DNA from: Thermoanaerobaculia bacterium
GTDB lineage: Bacteria > Acidobacteriota > Thermoanaerobaculia > Multivoradales > UBA5704
Reading direction: 5' to 3'
Assembly (NCBI GenBank): GCA_025937035.1
Contig: JAICSG010000015.1
Coordinates: forward strand, 1 to 16,669
Length of the DNA stretch: 16,669 bases
A model generated the notes under the pieces. That model saw nothing but the letters and a program-made list of their open reading frames with translations. It was not told where the DNA came from and ran no database searches. Positions 1 through 7,770 of the stretch are shown here, piece by piece. The number at the start of each line of letters is the position of its first letter. Positions within the stretch are counted from its first letter, which is position 1. Made by a program: the position numbers and the translations under genes.

Positions 1-1187
1 AGCTTGTGGATCGACAGGTCGGCCAGCTTCAGATCGAGCGCCACCGGCACGCCCGGCCCTTTCTGGGTGGTGTCGACCGAGATCAGCCCCTTGAAGGAGC
101 CGTCGGCGTAGCGGGCCCGCTCGACCCCCACATCCACGCCGTCCGGGCCGCCGGTGAAGGAGGCGCGGATGTCCTGGATCACCCGGCCGTACGCGGCGAA
201 GCGCGGCGCGGTGGCGGTCCCCCGGTAGCTCCACCCCGCGGAGGTCCAGAGGAAGCGGGCGTCGCCGGCGACCGGCCCCGCGAGCGGCTCCGCCGTCCAG
301 CCCAGGCGGTTGACCCAGTGGGCTTGAGCGTCGGCATGGAGGTTGAGCTCCACCCGCCGGCTCTCCGCCCGGTAGTCCACGAAGCCGTTGGCCTTACCCG
401 TCAGGTCCGGCCCGGCGAAGCGGGTGTTGGTGATCTCGACCCGCCCCTTCTCGGGGATCACGCTCCCGCGCGCCGAGACGGTGACCGCGTAGGGTTTGGC
501 GTGGGGGAGGGTGGCGACCACCTCCTGGGCGGTGGCCAGCAGGTCGATCCGGTTCCCGCCGTGCCCGCCCCGCTCGGCGCGGCCGATCCCCCGCCCCCAG
601 ATCGCCTTGGCGTCGAGGTGGAAGGGGAGGTGGCGCTCGTTGAGCTGGAAGGTGCCGTCCTGGACCAGGATGTGGCCGATCCGCACGTCGAAGCGCTGTG
701 GGCCGCCGCCGGGGCCGAAACGGAATTCCGGCAGGTTGGTCGAGCCGTCGGGGTTGACCTGGAGGTAGACCTGGGGGCGGAGGACCTCGATCTCCTCGAT
801 GTCGAACCGCCGCTGGCGGAGATCCTGGAGGGAGGCCCGCATCTCTACGTAGGGGAAGCGGGCCACCGGTGGATCGCCCGGCCGCGGGCCGGGGATGACC
901 ACGTCGCGCAGCTCGAACGTGGGGGGGAAGAAGGAGTAGTCGATGCTCCCGATGCGGACGTCCCGGTTGAGGAAGCGCGAGACCGGAGCCACCAGCCGCT
1001 CCCGGAGCTTCTCCCGCGCCAGACGGCTCTGGACGAAGAACCACAGGCCCGCGCCGAGGGCGACCAGCAGGAGGAGCCCCCAGAAGAAGGGGCGCACCAC
1101 CCAGCGCCGCACCCGGCCGGGCCGCTTGCGGGCCGGCTCCGCGGGCGGGGTCTCCTCCGCGGGCGTGGGCTCCGGCGGCTCGCTCAC
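1..1187 (-). CDS. TamB/AsmA-like envelope protein, N-terminal part (cut by window edge)
   Basis: The frame stays open from a GTG at 1187 to the left edge, giving about 395 residues; the C-terminus lies outside. The N-terminus is a Pro/Glu-rich cytoplasmic stretch, a basic patch (RKRPGRVRRW) and one hydrophobic segment at about residues 32-48 (FFWGLLLLVALGAGLWFFV). A long beta-rich periplasmic region follows, with AsmA/TamB-style phrases such as RDVRIGSIDYSF, FELRDVVIPGP and FDIEEIEVLRPQVYLQ. The family (AsmA/DUF748/TamB) forms inner-membrane-anchored, groove-shaped proteins thought to carry lipid or help outer-membrane assembly between the membranes. The start GTG overlaps the nadK stop in GTGA, so translation is probably coupled. 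Membership of the AsmA/TamB superfamily is fairly secure; which subfamily cannot be settled without the C-terminal domain. Confidence 0.75.
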   Translation of the reverse strand, partial: MSEPPEPTPAEETPPAEPARKRPGRVRRWVVRPFFWGLLLLVALGAGLWFFVQSRLAREKLRERLVAPVSRFLNRDVRIGSIDYSFFPPTFELRDVVIPGPRPGDPPVARFPYVEMRASLQDLRQRRFDIEEIEVLRPQVYLQVNPDGSTNLPEFRFGPGGGPQRFDVRIGHILVQDGTFQLNERHLPFHLDAKAIWGRGIGRAERGGHGGNRIDLLATAQEVVATLPHAKPYAVTVSARGSVIPEKGRVEITNTRFAGPDLTGKANGFVDYRAESRRVELNLHADAQAHWVNRLGWTAEPLAGPVAGDARFLWTSAGWSYRGTATAPRFAAYGRVIQDIRASFTGGPDGVDVGVERARYADGSFKGLISVDTTQKGPGVPVALDLKLADLSIHK

Positions 1188-2086
1188 TCGGGCGTCCCCC
1201 CGTCCCAGCCCCCGCCTCCGGACAGTCCCCCTTCCGCCAGGCCGCCCCAGCGGAGCTTGCCGCGCAGGCTGTCGTAGAAGCTGCGCTCGCTGACCTTGAC
1301 GAGCTGCACCTTGGACTCGCCGCGGGTGATGCGCACGGTGTCGCGGAAGCCGAGCGAGGTCCCCTCCTGGCCGTCGAGGGTCAGGTAGACCTCCTCGCGC
1401 TGGGTCTCCAGGGTCACCTCGATCGGCCCGGCGTCGGGCACCACGATCGGGCGCAGCGACAGGGCGTGCGGGCAGATGGGGGTGAGCACGGCCACCGGCA
1501 GCAGCGGATTGAGCACCGGGCCGCCGGCCGAGAGGTTGTAGGCGGTCGAGCCGGTGGGGGTGGAGATGATCAGGCCGTCGGCGCGGAAGCGGGCGATCAG
1601 GTGGCCGCTCACCCGCAGGGTCAGCTCGATGATGCGGGAGAGGGCGCTCTTGTTGATCACGGCGTCGTTGAGCACCCGGAAGAGGGAGGGGGCGCCGCCG
1701 TCGCGCCGCAGCTCGACGTCGAACAGCGAGCGCTCCTCGATGGCGTAGCGCCCCTCCAGCACCTCCACCAGGGTGGGGTAGAGCTCGCCGCGGTTGATCT
1801 CGGTGAGGAACCCGAGGTTGCCCAGGTTGACCCCGAGGATCGGCACCCCGGGCACCACTGTCCGCGCCACCGACAGGAGGGTGCCGTCGCCTCCCAGCAC
1901 CACCACCAGATCGTAGGCGCCCGCGGGATCGAAGGCCCGCTCGCCGCGGATGCCGCGGGCCTGGAGGGTGGCCTCGTCGAGGGCCGCCTCCAGCCCCCGG
2001 CGGCGCAGCCACTCCGAGAGCTCGTGCGCCGTGTTGACGGCGTCCCGGCCGGCCGGCTTGGCCACGATTCCCACGCGCTGGATCAC
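1184..2086 (-). CDS. nadK: NAD kinase
   Basis: 300 residues, a normal length for bacterial NAD kinase, which phosphorylates NAD to NADP in the cytoplasm with ATP or polyphosphate. Family motifs are present in order: the GGDGT box (residues 65-69, with the catalytic Asp), LGNLGFLTE (88-96), NDAVI (140-144), and TPTGSTAY (176-183) followed by SAGGP. The start is taken as GTG 2086, just before [10 protein letters not shown], the usual beginning; it overlaps the tlyA stop in GTGA. The last ~20 residues ([16 protein letters not shown]) are a Gly-rich tail beyond the conserved fold. tlyA followed by nadK is a common bacterial pairing, which supports both calls. Confidence 0.95.
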   Translation of the reverse strand: MIQRVGIVAKPAGRDAVNTAHELSEWLRRRGLEAALDEATLQARGIRGERAFDPAGAYDLVVVLGGDGTLLSVARTVVPGVPILGVNLGNLGFLTEINRGELYPTLVEVLEGRYAIEERSLFDVELRRDGGAPSLFRVLNDAVINKSALSRIIELTLRVSGHLIARFRADGLIISTPTGSTAYNLSAGGPVLNPLLPVAVLTPICPHALSLRPIVVPDAGPIEVTLETQREEVYLTLDGQEGTSLGFRDTVRITRGESKVQLVKVSERSFYDSLRGKLRWGGLAEGGLSGGGGWDGGTPE

Positions 2087-2835
2087 GGCTCCCCCTTCCG
2101 GAAGAGGGCGAAGGCCTCCCGGTTGCCGCCGGTGCCGGCCACCGGCGAATCGAAGACCCCCAGGCCGGTGAGCCCCAGGGCGGCGATCCCCGCCGCGCAT
2201 TCGTCGATCACCCGCCGGCGGACCTCCTCGTCGCGCAGGATCCCCCCCTTGCCCACGGCGCCCCGGCCGGCCTCGAACTGCGGCTTGATCATCGGCAGCA
2301 GGAGGCCCGAGGGTCTGAGGTGGGGCAGCAGGGCGGGGACGATCTTGAGCAGGGAGATGAAGGAGACGTCGATGGTGATCAGATCGCACGGCTCGGGCAG
2401 GGCGTCGGCGGTGAGATTGCGGGCGTTGATCCGCTCCATCACCACCACCCGGGGGTCGGTGCGCAGCCGGTGATCGAGCTGGCCGTAGCCGACGTCCAGG
2501 GCATAGACCCGCGCCGCTCCCCGCTGCAACAGGCAGTCGGTGAAGCCACCCGTGGAGGCCCCCACGTCGAGGCAGATCCAGCCGGCGGGATGGAGATCGA
2601 AATGATCGAGGGCATGGGCCAGCTTGCGGCCGGCCCGCGAGACGAACGGCTCCTTGGGCGCCAGCACCGCCACGCGCGCATCCGCGGAAACCGCGGTTCC
2701 CGGCTTGTCCACCCGCCGTCCCTCCACTTCGACCGTGCCCGCCATCACGGCGCGGCGCGCCTGCTCCCGGCTGGGGAACAGCCCGCGTTCCACCAGGAGC
2801 TGATCGAGGCGCAGGTTTGCAACGGATGTGCCCAC
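2083..2835 (-). CDS. tlyA: TlyA-family S4/FtsJ-domain rRNA methyltransferase
   Basis: 250 residues. The N-terminal S4 RNA-binding domain (about 7-60) begins [20 protein letters not shown]. The FtsJ-like Rossmann methyltransferase (about 62-246) has SRAGRKL (66-72), the SAM-binding [12 protein letters not shown] (89-100), ALDVGYGQL (112-120), TIDVSFISL (154-162) and KPQFEAGR (184-191). TlyA proteins 2'-O-methylate cytidines in 16S and/or 23S rRNA; the family has also been called hemolysin-like because of early reports. The start is GTG 2835, 12 bases after the ligase stop; only a weak AGGG lies upstream. It overlaps nadK by four bases. Whether it methylates one or both rRNAs cannot be read from the sequence. 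Confidence 0.93.
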   Translation of the reverse strand: MGTSVANLRLDQLLVERGLFPSREQARRAVMAGTVEVEGRRVDKPGTAVSADARVAVLAPKEPFVSRAGRKLAHALDHFDLHPAGWICLDVGASTGGFTDCLLQRGAARVYALDVGYGQLDHRLRTDPRVVVMERINARNLTADALPEPCDLITIDVSFISLLKIVPALLPHLRPSGLLLPMIKPQFEAGRGAVGKGGILRDEEVRRRVIDECAAGIAALGLTGLGVFDSPVAGTGGNREAFALFRKGEP

Positions 2836-2847
2836 GATCCCTATATA

Positions 2848-4044
2848 TCACTGACCCGCCGGGGGTTGCGCCTCGCCCTCCACGCCGCGCAGGCAGAAGG
2901 GGAGCGCCATCACGAAGAGGATGGGCCGCTGCACCTCGGCGTCCTCCCAGTTGTTCTCGAACAGGCCCGCCAGGTTGAAGGCGAGGAGGGCGAGCAGCAC
3001 TCCCATATAGAGGTCGGCCCGGGGCCCCCGGCGTCCTCCCTCGCGGACGTAGGCCCGCCGGGCGGCCAGGGCCGCCACCAGGGTCATCGCCAGGTAGGCG
3101 GCGAGGCTGGGGAGCCCCCGCTCGGCCGCGAGCTGGAGCAGGGTGTTGTGGAGGTGGGGGACCTCGTAGCGCGGCGCCGCCGGGGCGCGGTAGACCGGAT
3201 AGAACCGCTTCACCATGTCGGGCCCCACGCCGAACAGGGGGCGCTGCCGCACCATGGTGATCCCCGCCTCCAGCATGCAGAGCCGGTCGTAGTTCGAGCT
3301 GTCGCGCAGGTCGACGATCGAGAGCATCCGGTGGAGGATGGGCACCGGCGCCAGGGCCACGAACAGCACCGCCGCCGGCAGGTAGGCGAGGAGCAGGCGG
3401 GGGGCCCGGAAGGCGATCATCACAGTCAGCGAGAGGGCCAGCGCCACCCAGGCGTTGCGCGTGTAGCTGCCGAGCAGGGCGGCGTTGATCACCACCAGCG
3501 CCGCCCACCGCCAGGGGACCCGCCAGCGCGGGGTGTAGAGCATCGAGGCGAGCAGCAGCAGGTCGCAGACCAGCAGGAAGCCGGAGAAGGTCATGTAGTG
3601 CGAGAACGGGCCGCGGATCCGGCGGTCGATGTCGCCATAGCCGAAGAGGAACTGCGAGAGCCCCTCGCAGGCGAGCAGGGCGGCGAGCCCGATCAGGGTA
3701 TCGAGGACCAGCCGTACCTGCCGCTCTCCGCGCACCAGGAAGGGGGCGGCGAGGAGGGTCGACAGGATGAAGATCTCCGACAGGCCGCGCGTGCTGGCCA
3801 TGGGGTCCGGCGAGGCGAGGACCGAGCCCACCAGCAGCAGGAGATAGACGCCGGCCGGGATCGCCATCGGCGCCAGCACCCGCCAGGGCACGGAGCGGCG
3901 GCGCGTCCAGGGGAGGGAGAGGACGGTCAGCCCGAGCAGGACGTTCGAGATGGCGATGCCGAAGATCGCCGCCAGGTGCGAGAGGTACAGCCAGAAGCCC
4001 GCGCGCTCGGCGCGGGTCTCGGAAGCCTCGAACAGGGGAGCCAC
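2848..4044 (-). CDS. O-antigen ligase family membrane protein (Wzy_C/WaaL type)
   Basis: 398 residues with roughly ten or more hydrophobic segments. The Wzy_C signature is visible: SYTRNAWVALALS (residues 193-205), RQRPLFGVGPDMV (266-278), then a periplasmic stretch with PHLHNTLLQLAAERGLPSL (296-314), where the His residues correspond to those needed in WaaL. Members either join O-antigen from undecaprenyl diphosphate to lipid A-core (WaaL) or polymerise it (Wzy); sequence alone does not separate these. The neighbouring pagL-like gene and the divergent GT39 operon favour an LPS role. Start GTG 4044, 31 bases after the Trm112-like gene; no other O-antigen genes are in view. Confidence 0.85.
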   Translation of the reverse strand: MAPLFEASETRAERAGFWLYLSHLAAIFGIAISNVLLGLTVLSLPWTRRRSVPWRVLAPMAIPAGVYLLLLVGSVLASPDPMASTRGLSEIFILSTLLAAPFLVRGERQVRLVLDTLIGLAALLACEGLSQFLFGYGDIDRRIRGPFSHYMTFSGFLLVCDLLLLASMLYTPRWRVPWRWAALVVINAALLGSYTRNAWVALALSLTVMIAFRAPRLLLAYLPAAVLFVALAPVPILHRMLSIVDLRDSSNYDRLCMLEAGITMVRQRPLFGVGPDMVKRFYPVYRAPAAPRYEVPHLHNTLLQLAAERGLPSLAAYLAMTLVAALAARRAYVREGGRRGPRADLYMGVLLALLAFNLAGLFENNWEDAEVQRPILFVMALPFCLRGVEGEAQPPAGQ

Positions 4045-4075
4045 GGCGGAGCGCGGCGCGGGGGCCGGCGGGACC

Positions 4076-4327
4076 TCAGCGCCCGACGGCGGAGGCGGGG
4101 AGCGCCTCCTCGATGAGCATGATCGGGATGTCGGAGACGATCGGATAGACCAGGCCGGAGGCTGCGCAGTAGAGCCCCTGCTCCACCACCGGCTCCTCGT
4201 CCCGGAAGTGCTCGCGGTACTTTTCCACCAGCGGCCCGCGCACCTCGCGGGGGAGCTCGATCAGCTCCAGCTCCCCCTTGGTCTTCGGGCAGACCAGGAT
4301 CTCCAGCAGCTCGGGGTCGACGGCCAT
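4076..4327 (-). CDS. Trm112-like small protein
   Basis: 83 residues from ATG 4327. It begins MAVDPELLEILVCPKTKG and ends with LYCAASGLVYPIVSDIPIMLIEEA, the two conserved ends of the Trm112/YcaR family. Bacterial members are small proteins often found beside LPS genes (ycaR sits by kdsB and lpxK in E. coli); in eukaryotes and archaea Trm112 activates methyltransferases. Only Cys13 and Cys54 of the usual Cys pairs remain, so zinc binding is doubtful. A charged insertion (about 25-50, LPREVRGPLVEKYREHFRDEE) makes it longer than the ~60-residue norm. An alternative start, GTG 4354, overlaps the previous stop in GTGA and would add nine residues; ATG 4327 matches the family N-terminus better. Confidence 0.85.
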   Translation of the reverse strand: MAVDPELLEILVCPKTKGELELIELPREVRGPLVEKYREHFRDEEPVVEQGLYCAASGLVYPIVSDIPIMLIEEALPASAVGR

Positions 4328-4350
4328 GGCCCCGCAGGATATCACACGCC

Positions 4351-4872
4351 TCACACCCGGAAGCGGTAGGTGAGGACCAGCGACTCGCTCCCCGGGTTGT
4401 GCGTATAGAGGCCGGCGTTCGAGAGATGGAAGAGCAGCAGGCCGACCCGGCCGTGGGCCCCGAGCCCCCGGGAGAGCTCGATGCCGGAACGGAACTCGAC
4501 TGGCCCGCCGAGGCGGAAGCCGTTGCCCGGCCGGTAGAGCCCGGGGGCAAACTGGATGCTCAGCTCCCAGGGCTTGGCGAGCGGCATGTCGGCGCGCAGC
4601 CCGGCGTAGACGTAGGCCGACCCCTTGGAGTTGACCATCGCCCCGGCGGCGGGGGTGAGGGGCGGGAACCAGCCCGGCAGCCAGCCCAGGCGGAAAGGAG
4701 CCCAGTCGACCTCCGCCCCCGCCTCGGCGCGGGTGTCGGGATCGAAGATGTTGAAGGAGCCGGCGCTCACCACGGCGGCGGCGGGCTGGGCGTGAACGGG
4801 ACGGCCGGCGAGCAGGCCCGCCCCGAGGGCGAGAAGGACGGCGAGGAAGGGTGCTCCGTTCGAGGGTCTCAT
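4351..4872 (-). CDS. Lipid A 3-O-deacylase, PagL-like outer-membrane enzyme
   Basis: 173 residues. Residues 1-29 are a signal peptide (hydrophobic run LAVLLALGAGLLAG, probable cut after VHA or VHAQ). The rest alternates like a small beta barrel and ends in an aromatic, Phe-containing strand (LVLTYRFRV). The C-terminal motif FHLSNAG...NPGSES carries His149, Ser151 and Glu163, with the spacing of the PagL catalytic triad (H-x-S, Glu twelve residues after Ser). PagL removes the 3-O-linked acyl chain of lipid A in the outer membrane. It is the first gene of the minus-strand operon. ATG 4872 is chosen because a hydrophobic signal follows directly; an extended -10 box ends only 8 bases upstream and there is no Shine-Dalgarno sequence. 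An in-frame start six codons upstream (4890) is less likely because it overlaps the promoter. Confidence 0.85.
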   Translation of the reverse strand: MRPSNGAPFLAVLLALGAGLLAGRPVHAQPAAAVVSAGSFNIFDPDTRAEAGAEVDWAPFRLGWLPGWFPPLTPAAGAMVNSKGSAYVYAGLRADMPLAKPWELSIQFAPGLYRPGNGFRLGGPVEFRSGIELSRGLGAHGRVGLLLFHLSNAGLYTHNPGSESLVLTYRFRV

Positions 4873-4880
4873 CGGCGCTG

Positions 4881-4910
4881 GGTATAGCACCGGAGGAGCC
4901 TCCGGCTCAA
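4881..4910 (-). promoter_or_regulatory. Predicted promoter of the pagL-like operon
   Basis: Read on the minus strand: TTGAGC (4910-4905), an 18-base spacer, then TGCTATACC, an extended -10 (hexamer 4886-4881). Transcription would start at about 4874-4872, on or next to the ATG, so the mRNA may be leaderless. The spacer holds an inverted repeat, CCGGAGG-AG-CCTCCGG (4890-4905), which could be an operator, although its loop is too tight for a good RNA hairpin. Confidence 0.45.
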
Positions 4911-4941
4911 GGCGGAGGAGATCCGATAAGATGGCCGTACC

Positions 4942-5805
4942 GTGGCCCCCCCCGAGATCTCCATCGTCGTCCCGGTCTACAACGAGGAGGAGAACCTACC
5001 CCTGCTGGCGGCCGAGATCCACGGCGCCATGCGCCCCCTGGGCCGACCCTACGAGGTGATCTACGTGGACGACGGCAGCACCGACGGCAGCCCGGGGGTC
5101 CTCCAGGAGCTGGCCCGCGAGGACCCGTCCACGCGGGTGATCCGCCAGCGGCGCAACTCGGGGCAGACGGCGGCCCTCGACGCCGGCTTCCGCTTCGCCC
5201 GCGGCGGCATCGTGGTCACCCTCGACGCCGATCTGCAGAACGACCCGGCGGACATCCCCCGGCTCCTCGAGGCGATGGACGAAGGCTACGACGTGGTCAG
5301 CGGCGTGCGCACCAACCGGCGGGACACCTTCGTGCGCAAGGCTTCCTCGCGCATCGCCAACCGGGTCCGCAACCGCCTCACCCGGGACAACGTCACGGAC
5401 GTGGGCTGTACCCTGAGGGCCTGCCGGGCCGAGTATCTGCGCGGCATCCCCGTGTTCACCGGCATGCACCGGTTCCTCCCCACCCTGCTGGCGATGGCGG
5501 GGGCGCGGAAGACCGAGATCCCGGTCAACCACCGGCCGCGGCTCCACGGCCAACCCAAATACAACATCAGCAACCGGCTCTGGCGGGCGCTGGCGGACCT
5601 CTTCGCCGTGCGCTGGATGCAGAAGCGCTGGATCGACCGCCGGCTCTCCGAGGAGATCGACGCTTGGAACACAAGTTTATCTGGGACGCCTGGACCGCCG
5701 TCGGCTTCCTCGGCCAGGCCCTCTTCTTCGGCCGCTTCTTCGTCCAGTGGATCGCCTCCGAGCGGCACAAGCGGAGCGTCGTCCCCCGGTCCTTCTGGTA
5801 CCTGA
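4942..5805 (+). CDS. GT2 glycosyltransferase (polyprenyl-phosphate sugar transferase, ArnC/DPM1-like)
   Basis: 287 residues as read, from GTG 4942 (the same frame has a stop at 4927-4929, so no earlier start exists). GT2 features: ISIVVPVYNEEENLP (7-20), YVDDGSTDGS (41-50), the DxD metal site LDADLQNDPADIP (94-106), GMHRFLP and a late YNISNRLWRALADLFAVRWMQKRW. Such enzymes move a sugar from a nucleotide donor onto undecaprenyl phosphate at the cytoplasmic face. Unlike ArnC or GtrB it has no C-terminal membrane helices; the membrane part may be the adjoining LAB_N protein. Family-like sequence ends near residue 241; the last ~46 residues are Ser/Pro/Ala/Gly repeats lying over the LAB_N gene in another frame, probably a run-on after loss of a stop codon. 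No Shine-Dalgarno is near the start; TAAGAT ends 9 bases upstream. Confidence 0.88.
   Translation: MAPPEISIVVPVYNEEENLPLLAAEIHGAMRPLGRPYEVIYVDDGSTDGSPGVLQELAREDPSTRVIRQRRNSGQTAALDAGFRFARGGIVVTLDADLQNDPADIPRLLEAMDEGYDVVSGVRTNRRDTFVRKASSRIANRVRNRLTRDNVTDVGCTLRACRAEYLRGIPVFTGMHRFLPTLLAMAGARKTEIPVNHRPRLHGQPKYNISNRLWRALADLFAVRWMQKRWIDRRLSEEIDAWNTSLSGTPGPPSASSARPSSSAASSSSGSPPSGTSGASSPGPSGT
5651..5655 (+). promoter_or_regulatory. Ribosome binding site setting the LAB_N start
   Basis: AGGAG inside the GT2 coding region, 8 bases before TTG 5664. It decides the start of the small LAB_N gene, whose frame is open far upstream and would otherwise be ambiguous. Confidence 0.6.
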
Positions 5806-5951
5806 GCCTGGCCGGAGGCGCGGTGCTGCTCGTCTACGCCATCCACCGGCGGGACATCGTGATCACCGCCGGACAGGCCACCGGCTTCCTGATCTACTCC
5901 CGGAACCTCTGGCTCATCCACCGGCACACACCCGCCACGGATGCCGACTGA
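5664..5951 (+). CDS. LAB_N (lipid A biosynthesis N-terminal) domain membrane protein
   Basis: 95 residues from TTG 5664, preceded by AGGAG at a good distance. Three membrane segments are visible: WTAVGFLGQALFFGRFFVQW, FWYLSLAGGAVLLVYAI and an ITAGQATGFLIYSRNLWLI stretch. The order WxxxGFxGQxxFxxRFxxQW, SERxKxSVxPxxFWYLSLxGG, GQxxGxxIYxRNLxLI matches the LAB_N domain (also found fused to some LpxB proteins). Stand-alone copies commonly sit between a GT2 and a GT39 gene, as here. The exact role is not established; anchoring the GT2 or helping a lipid-linked sugar cross the membrane are guesses. It overlaps the GT2 frame by 142 bases and lies 17 bases before the GT39 gene. Confidence 0.88.
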   Translation: MEHKFIWDAWTAVGFLGQALFFGRFFVQWIASERHKRSVVPRSFWYLSLAGGAVLLVYAIHRRDIVITAGQATGFLIYSRNLWLIHRHTPATDAD

Positions 5952-5968
5952 TCCCGATTGATCCCGAA

Positions 5969-7594
5969 ATGCGGCGGCGGCGCGACCTGCTGATCCTGGC
6001 CCTGCTGGGGGCGCTGCTCTACCTGCCGGGCTTGGGGTTGCGAGACCTCTGGAACCCGGACGAGGCGCGCTACGCCGAGGTGGCGCGGGAGATGCGCGAG
6101 CTGGGCCACTGGGCGGTGCCCTACCTGAACGGCCGGATCTACAGCCAGAAGCCGCCGCTCTTCTTCTGGTCGATCGCCGCCGCGGGCGAGCTCACGGGCG
6201 GGGTCGACGAGACCTCGGCCCGCCTCCCCTCGGCCCTCTCCGCGATCGGCGCCCTGCTGCTCGTCTACCTGCTGGGCGAGCGCTTCTTCGGCCGCCGCGC
6301 CGCCTGGCTCGCCGCCGCCGCCTTCGGCACCTGCTTCAAGGTGATCTGGCAGGCGCGGTTCGGGCAGATCGACATGCTGCTCACCGCCCTGGTGACCCTC
6401 GGCGTCTGGCTCTGGGCGCGGGGGTACACCGAGAAGCGGCCCGGCTTCTACTGGGGGTTCTTCCTGGCCGCCGGGCTCGCCACCCTGGCCAAGGGGCCGG
6501 TCGGCCTGCTGCCGCCCCTACTCGCGATCCTCCTCTTCCTCTGGATCACCGGCGACCGGGAGGAGATCCGGCGGCTGCGGATCGGCCGCGGTCTCCTCCT
6601 CTGGGCGGCGGTGATGCTCGCCTGGCTGGTGCCGGCCGGGCTGGAGGCCGGGGAGGGCTATCTGCGGCAGATCGTCTTCCGGCAGACCGTCACCCGCTAC
6701 GCCACCCCCTGGCACCACTTCGCGCCCCCCTGGTTCTACCTGACGGTGATCCCGGGCGACTTCTTTCCCTGGTCCTTCCTGCTGCCCACGGCGGTCGTGG
6801 TGGGCTGGAAACGGCTGGCGGGACGCCTGCGCCCCTTCCACCAGGAGGGGGGGCTGCCGCGGGCCGGCTTCCTCTTCGCCCTCTGCTGGGTGGTGGTGAC
6901 CCTGGTCTTCTTCAGCATCTCCGCCGCCAAGCGGTCGGTCTACATCCTGACGATGTATCCGGCGATGGCCCTGCTGGTGGGGGCGGGGCTCGACCTCGCC
7001 GCGGCCGAATGGCCCCGCTTCCGCCGCGCGGTCGCGATCCCGATCGGGATCGTGGTCGGGCTCACCCTGCTGATCGCGGCCGCCCTGCCGGTCCTGGGGC
7101 ACCGCCGGCCGGAGACCGCTCTGCTGGGGGGCATGGCCTTCGCCTGGGGATTGGCGGGCGTCCTCCTCCCCCTTCTCCTGGGAGCGGCGATCGCCTGGTG
7201 GGCCGCCCGCTCCGGAGCGGTCCCCCGCGCCACCGCCGCGCTCTCGATCGGCATGGCTCTCACCGGGCTCGCCATGGCCCTCTACGCGCTGCCGCGCTTC
7301 GACCTCTTCAAGTCCGCCCGCGGCCTCTCCAGGACCCTGGTGGCCCGCATGGCCCCGGGCGAGCCCTACGCGATCTACCCTCGCCTCGACTCGACCTTCC
7401 TCTTCTACACCCACCGCTACTGCGTGGACATCGACAGCGTGGAGACCCTGCGCCGGACGCTCGCCCGCCCCGGCCGCGTCTGGCTCCTGGCCGAGCGGGA
7501 CGACTACGCCCAGCTCAAGGATCTCCCGCCGCTGATCGAGATCGCCCGCGACGCCGACCCCAGGGAGGGGTACATCCTGTTTTTGAAGCCCTAG
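5969..7594 (+). CDS. GT39-family ArnT-like glycosyltransferase
   Basis: 541 residues, with many hydrophobic segments. Near the N-terminus is WNPDEARYAEVAREM (28-42), the GT39/ArnT loop with catalytic-type Asp31-Glu32, followed by YSQKPPLFFW (58-67), the usual second signature. A soluble C-terminal portion (from about residue 440) has no clear motif. ArnT-type enzymes take a sugar from undecaprenyl phosphate on the periplasmic side and add it to lipid A; other members glycosylate proteins or other lipids, so the acceptor is uncertain. ATG 5969 is the first start after a short linker with a partial duplication (TGATCCCGA twice, 5949-5967). With the GT2 and LAB_N genes it forms a complete donor-synthesis and transfer set. 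Confidence 0.9.
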   Translation: MRRRRDLLILALLGALLYLPGLGLRDLWNPDEARYAEVAREMRELGHWAVPYLNGRIYSQKPPLFFWSIAAAGELTGGVDETSARLPSALSAIGALLLVYLLGERFFGRRAAWLAAAAFGTCFKVIWQARFGQIDMLLTALVTLGVWLWARGYTEKRPGFYWGFFLAAGLATLAKGPVGLLPPLLAILLFLWITGDREEIRRLRIGRGLLLWAAVMLAWLVPAGLEAGEGYLRQIVFRQTVTRYATPWHHFAPPWFYLTVIPGDFFPWSFLLPTAVVVGWKRLAGRLRPFHQEGGLPRAGFLFALCWVVVTLVFFSISAAKRSVYILTMYPAMALLVGAGLDLAAAEWPRFRRAVAIPIGIVVGLTLLIAAALPVLGHRRPETALLGGMAFAWGLAGVLLPLLLGAAIAWWAARSGAVPRATAALSIGMALTGLAMALYALPRFDLFKSARGLSRTLVARMAPGEPYAIYPRLDSTFLFYTHRYCVDIDSVETLRRTLARPGRVWLLAERDDYAQLKDLPPLIEIARDADPREGYILFLKP

Positions 7595-7620
7595 CCAGTA
7601 GAAAAGGTAGGGGAAAGTTC

Positions 7621-7729
7621 TCAAGGACATCAAGGACTGCAAGGACCACAAGGACAAGAAAGCACCGGTCTAACTACTTCTTTCGTCCTTGATGTCCTTG
7701 GCGTCCTTGCAGTCCTTGATGTCCTTGAT
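7621..7729. repeat. Inverted repeat made of 9-base CAAGGACnn units
   Basis: Left arm 7622-7657 holds four consecutive CAAGGACnn units (nn = AT, TG, CA, AA). Right arm 7685-7729 holds five GTCCTTGnn units, the reverse complement. 7621-7646 and 7703-7728 match perfectly over 26 bases, and after two mismatches another 8 bases pair (7649-7656 with 7693-7700). The loop is about 36 bases. It lies just after the GT39 stop codon and before the 3' end of the small minus-strand gene, so it may serve as a bidirectional transcription end or mRNA stabiliser. There is no T-run like that of a standard terminator. It could be a dispersed genome repeat. Confidence 0.8.
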
Positions 7730-7770
7730 CAGGATTTCTGGCGCGCGGACGGCTTGGGCTTCTTCTTCTC

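Noticed and set aside
6..1277. A 423-codon plus-strand frame at the left edge
   Set aside because: It is antisense to the AsmA/TamB-like gene and nadK end; low-complexity Pro/Arg/Gly/Glu sequence with no domain.
2320..4116. A 598-codon open frame on the plus strand across tlyA and the O-antigen ligase
   Set aside because: It is antisense to two well-supported genes; its product is Gln/Glu/His/Gly-rich with no domain, as expected for an antisense frame in GC-rich DNA.
5640..5690. Programmed -1 frameshift site joining GT2 to LAB_N
   Set aside because: The LAB_N frame is -1 to GT2, but I see no X-XXY-YYZ slippery heptamer, and a good ribosome binding site with TTG start explains LAB_N on its own.
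7621..7729. CRISPR array
   Set aside because: Units are 9 bases with no 25-40 base repeats or spacers, and the arms are inverted relative to each other.
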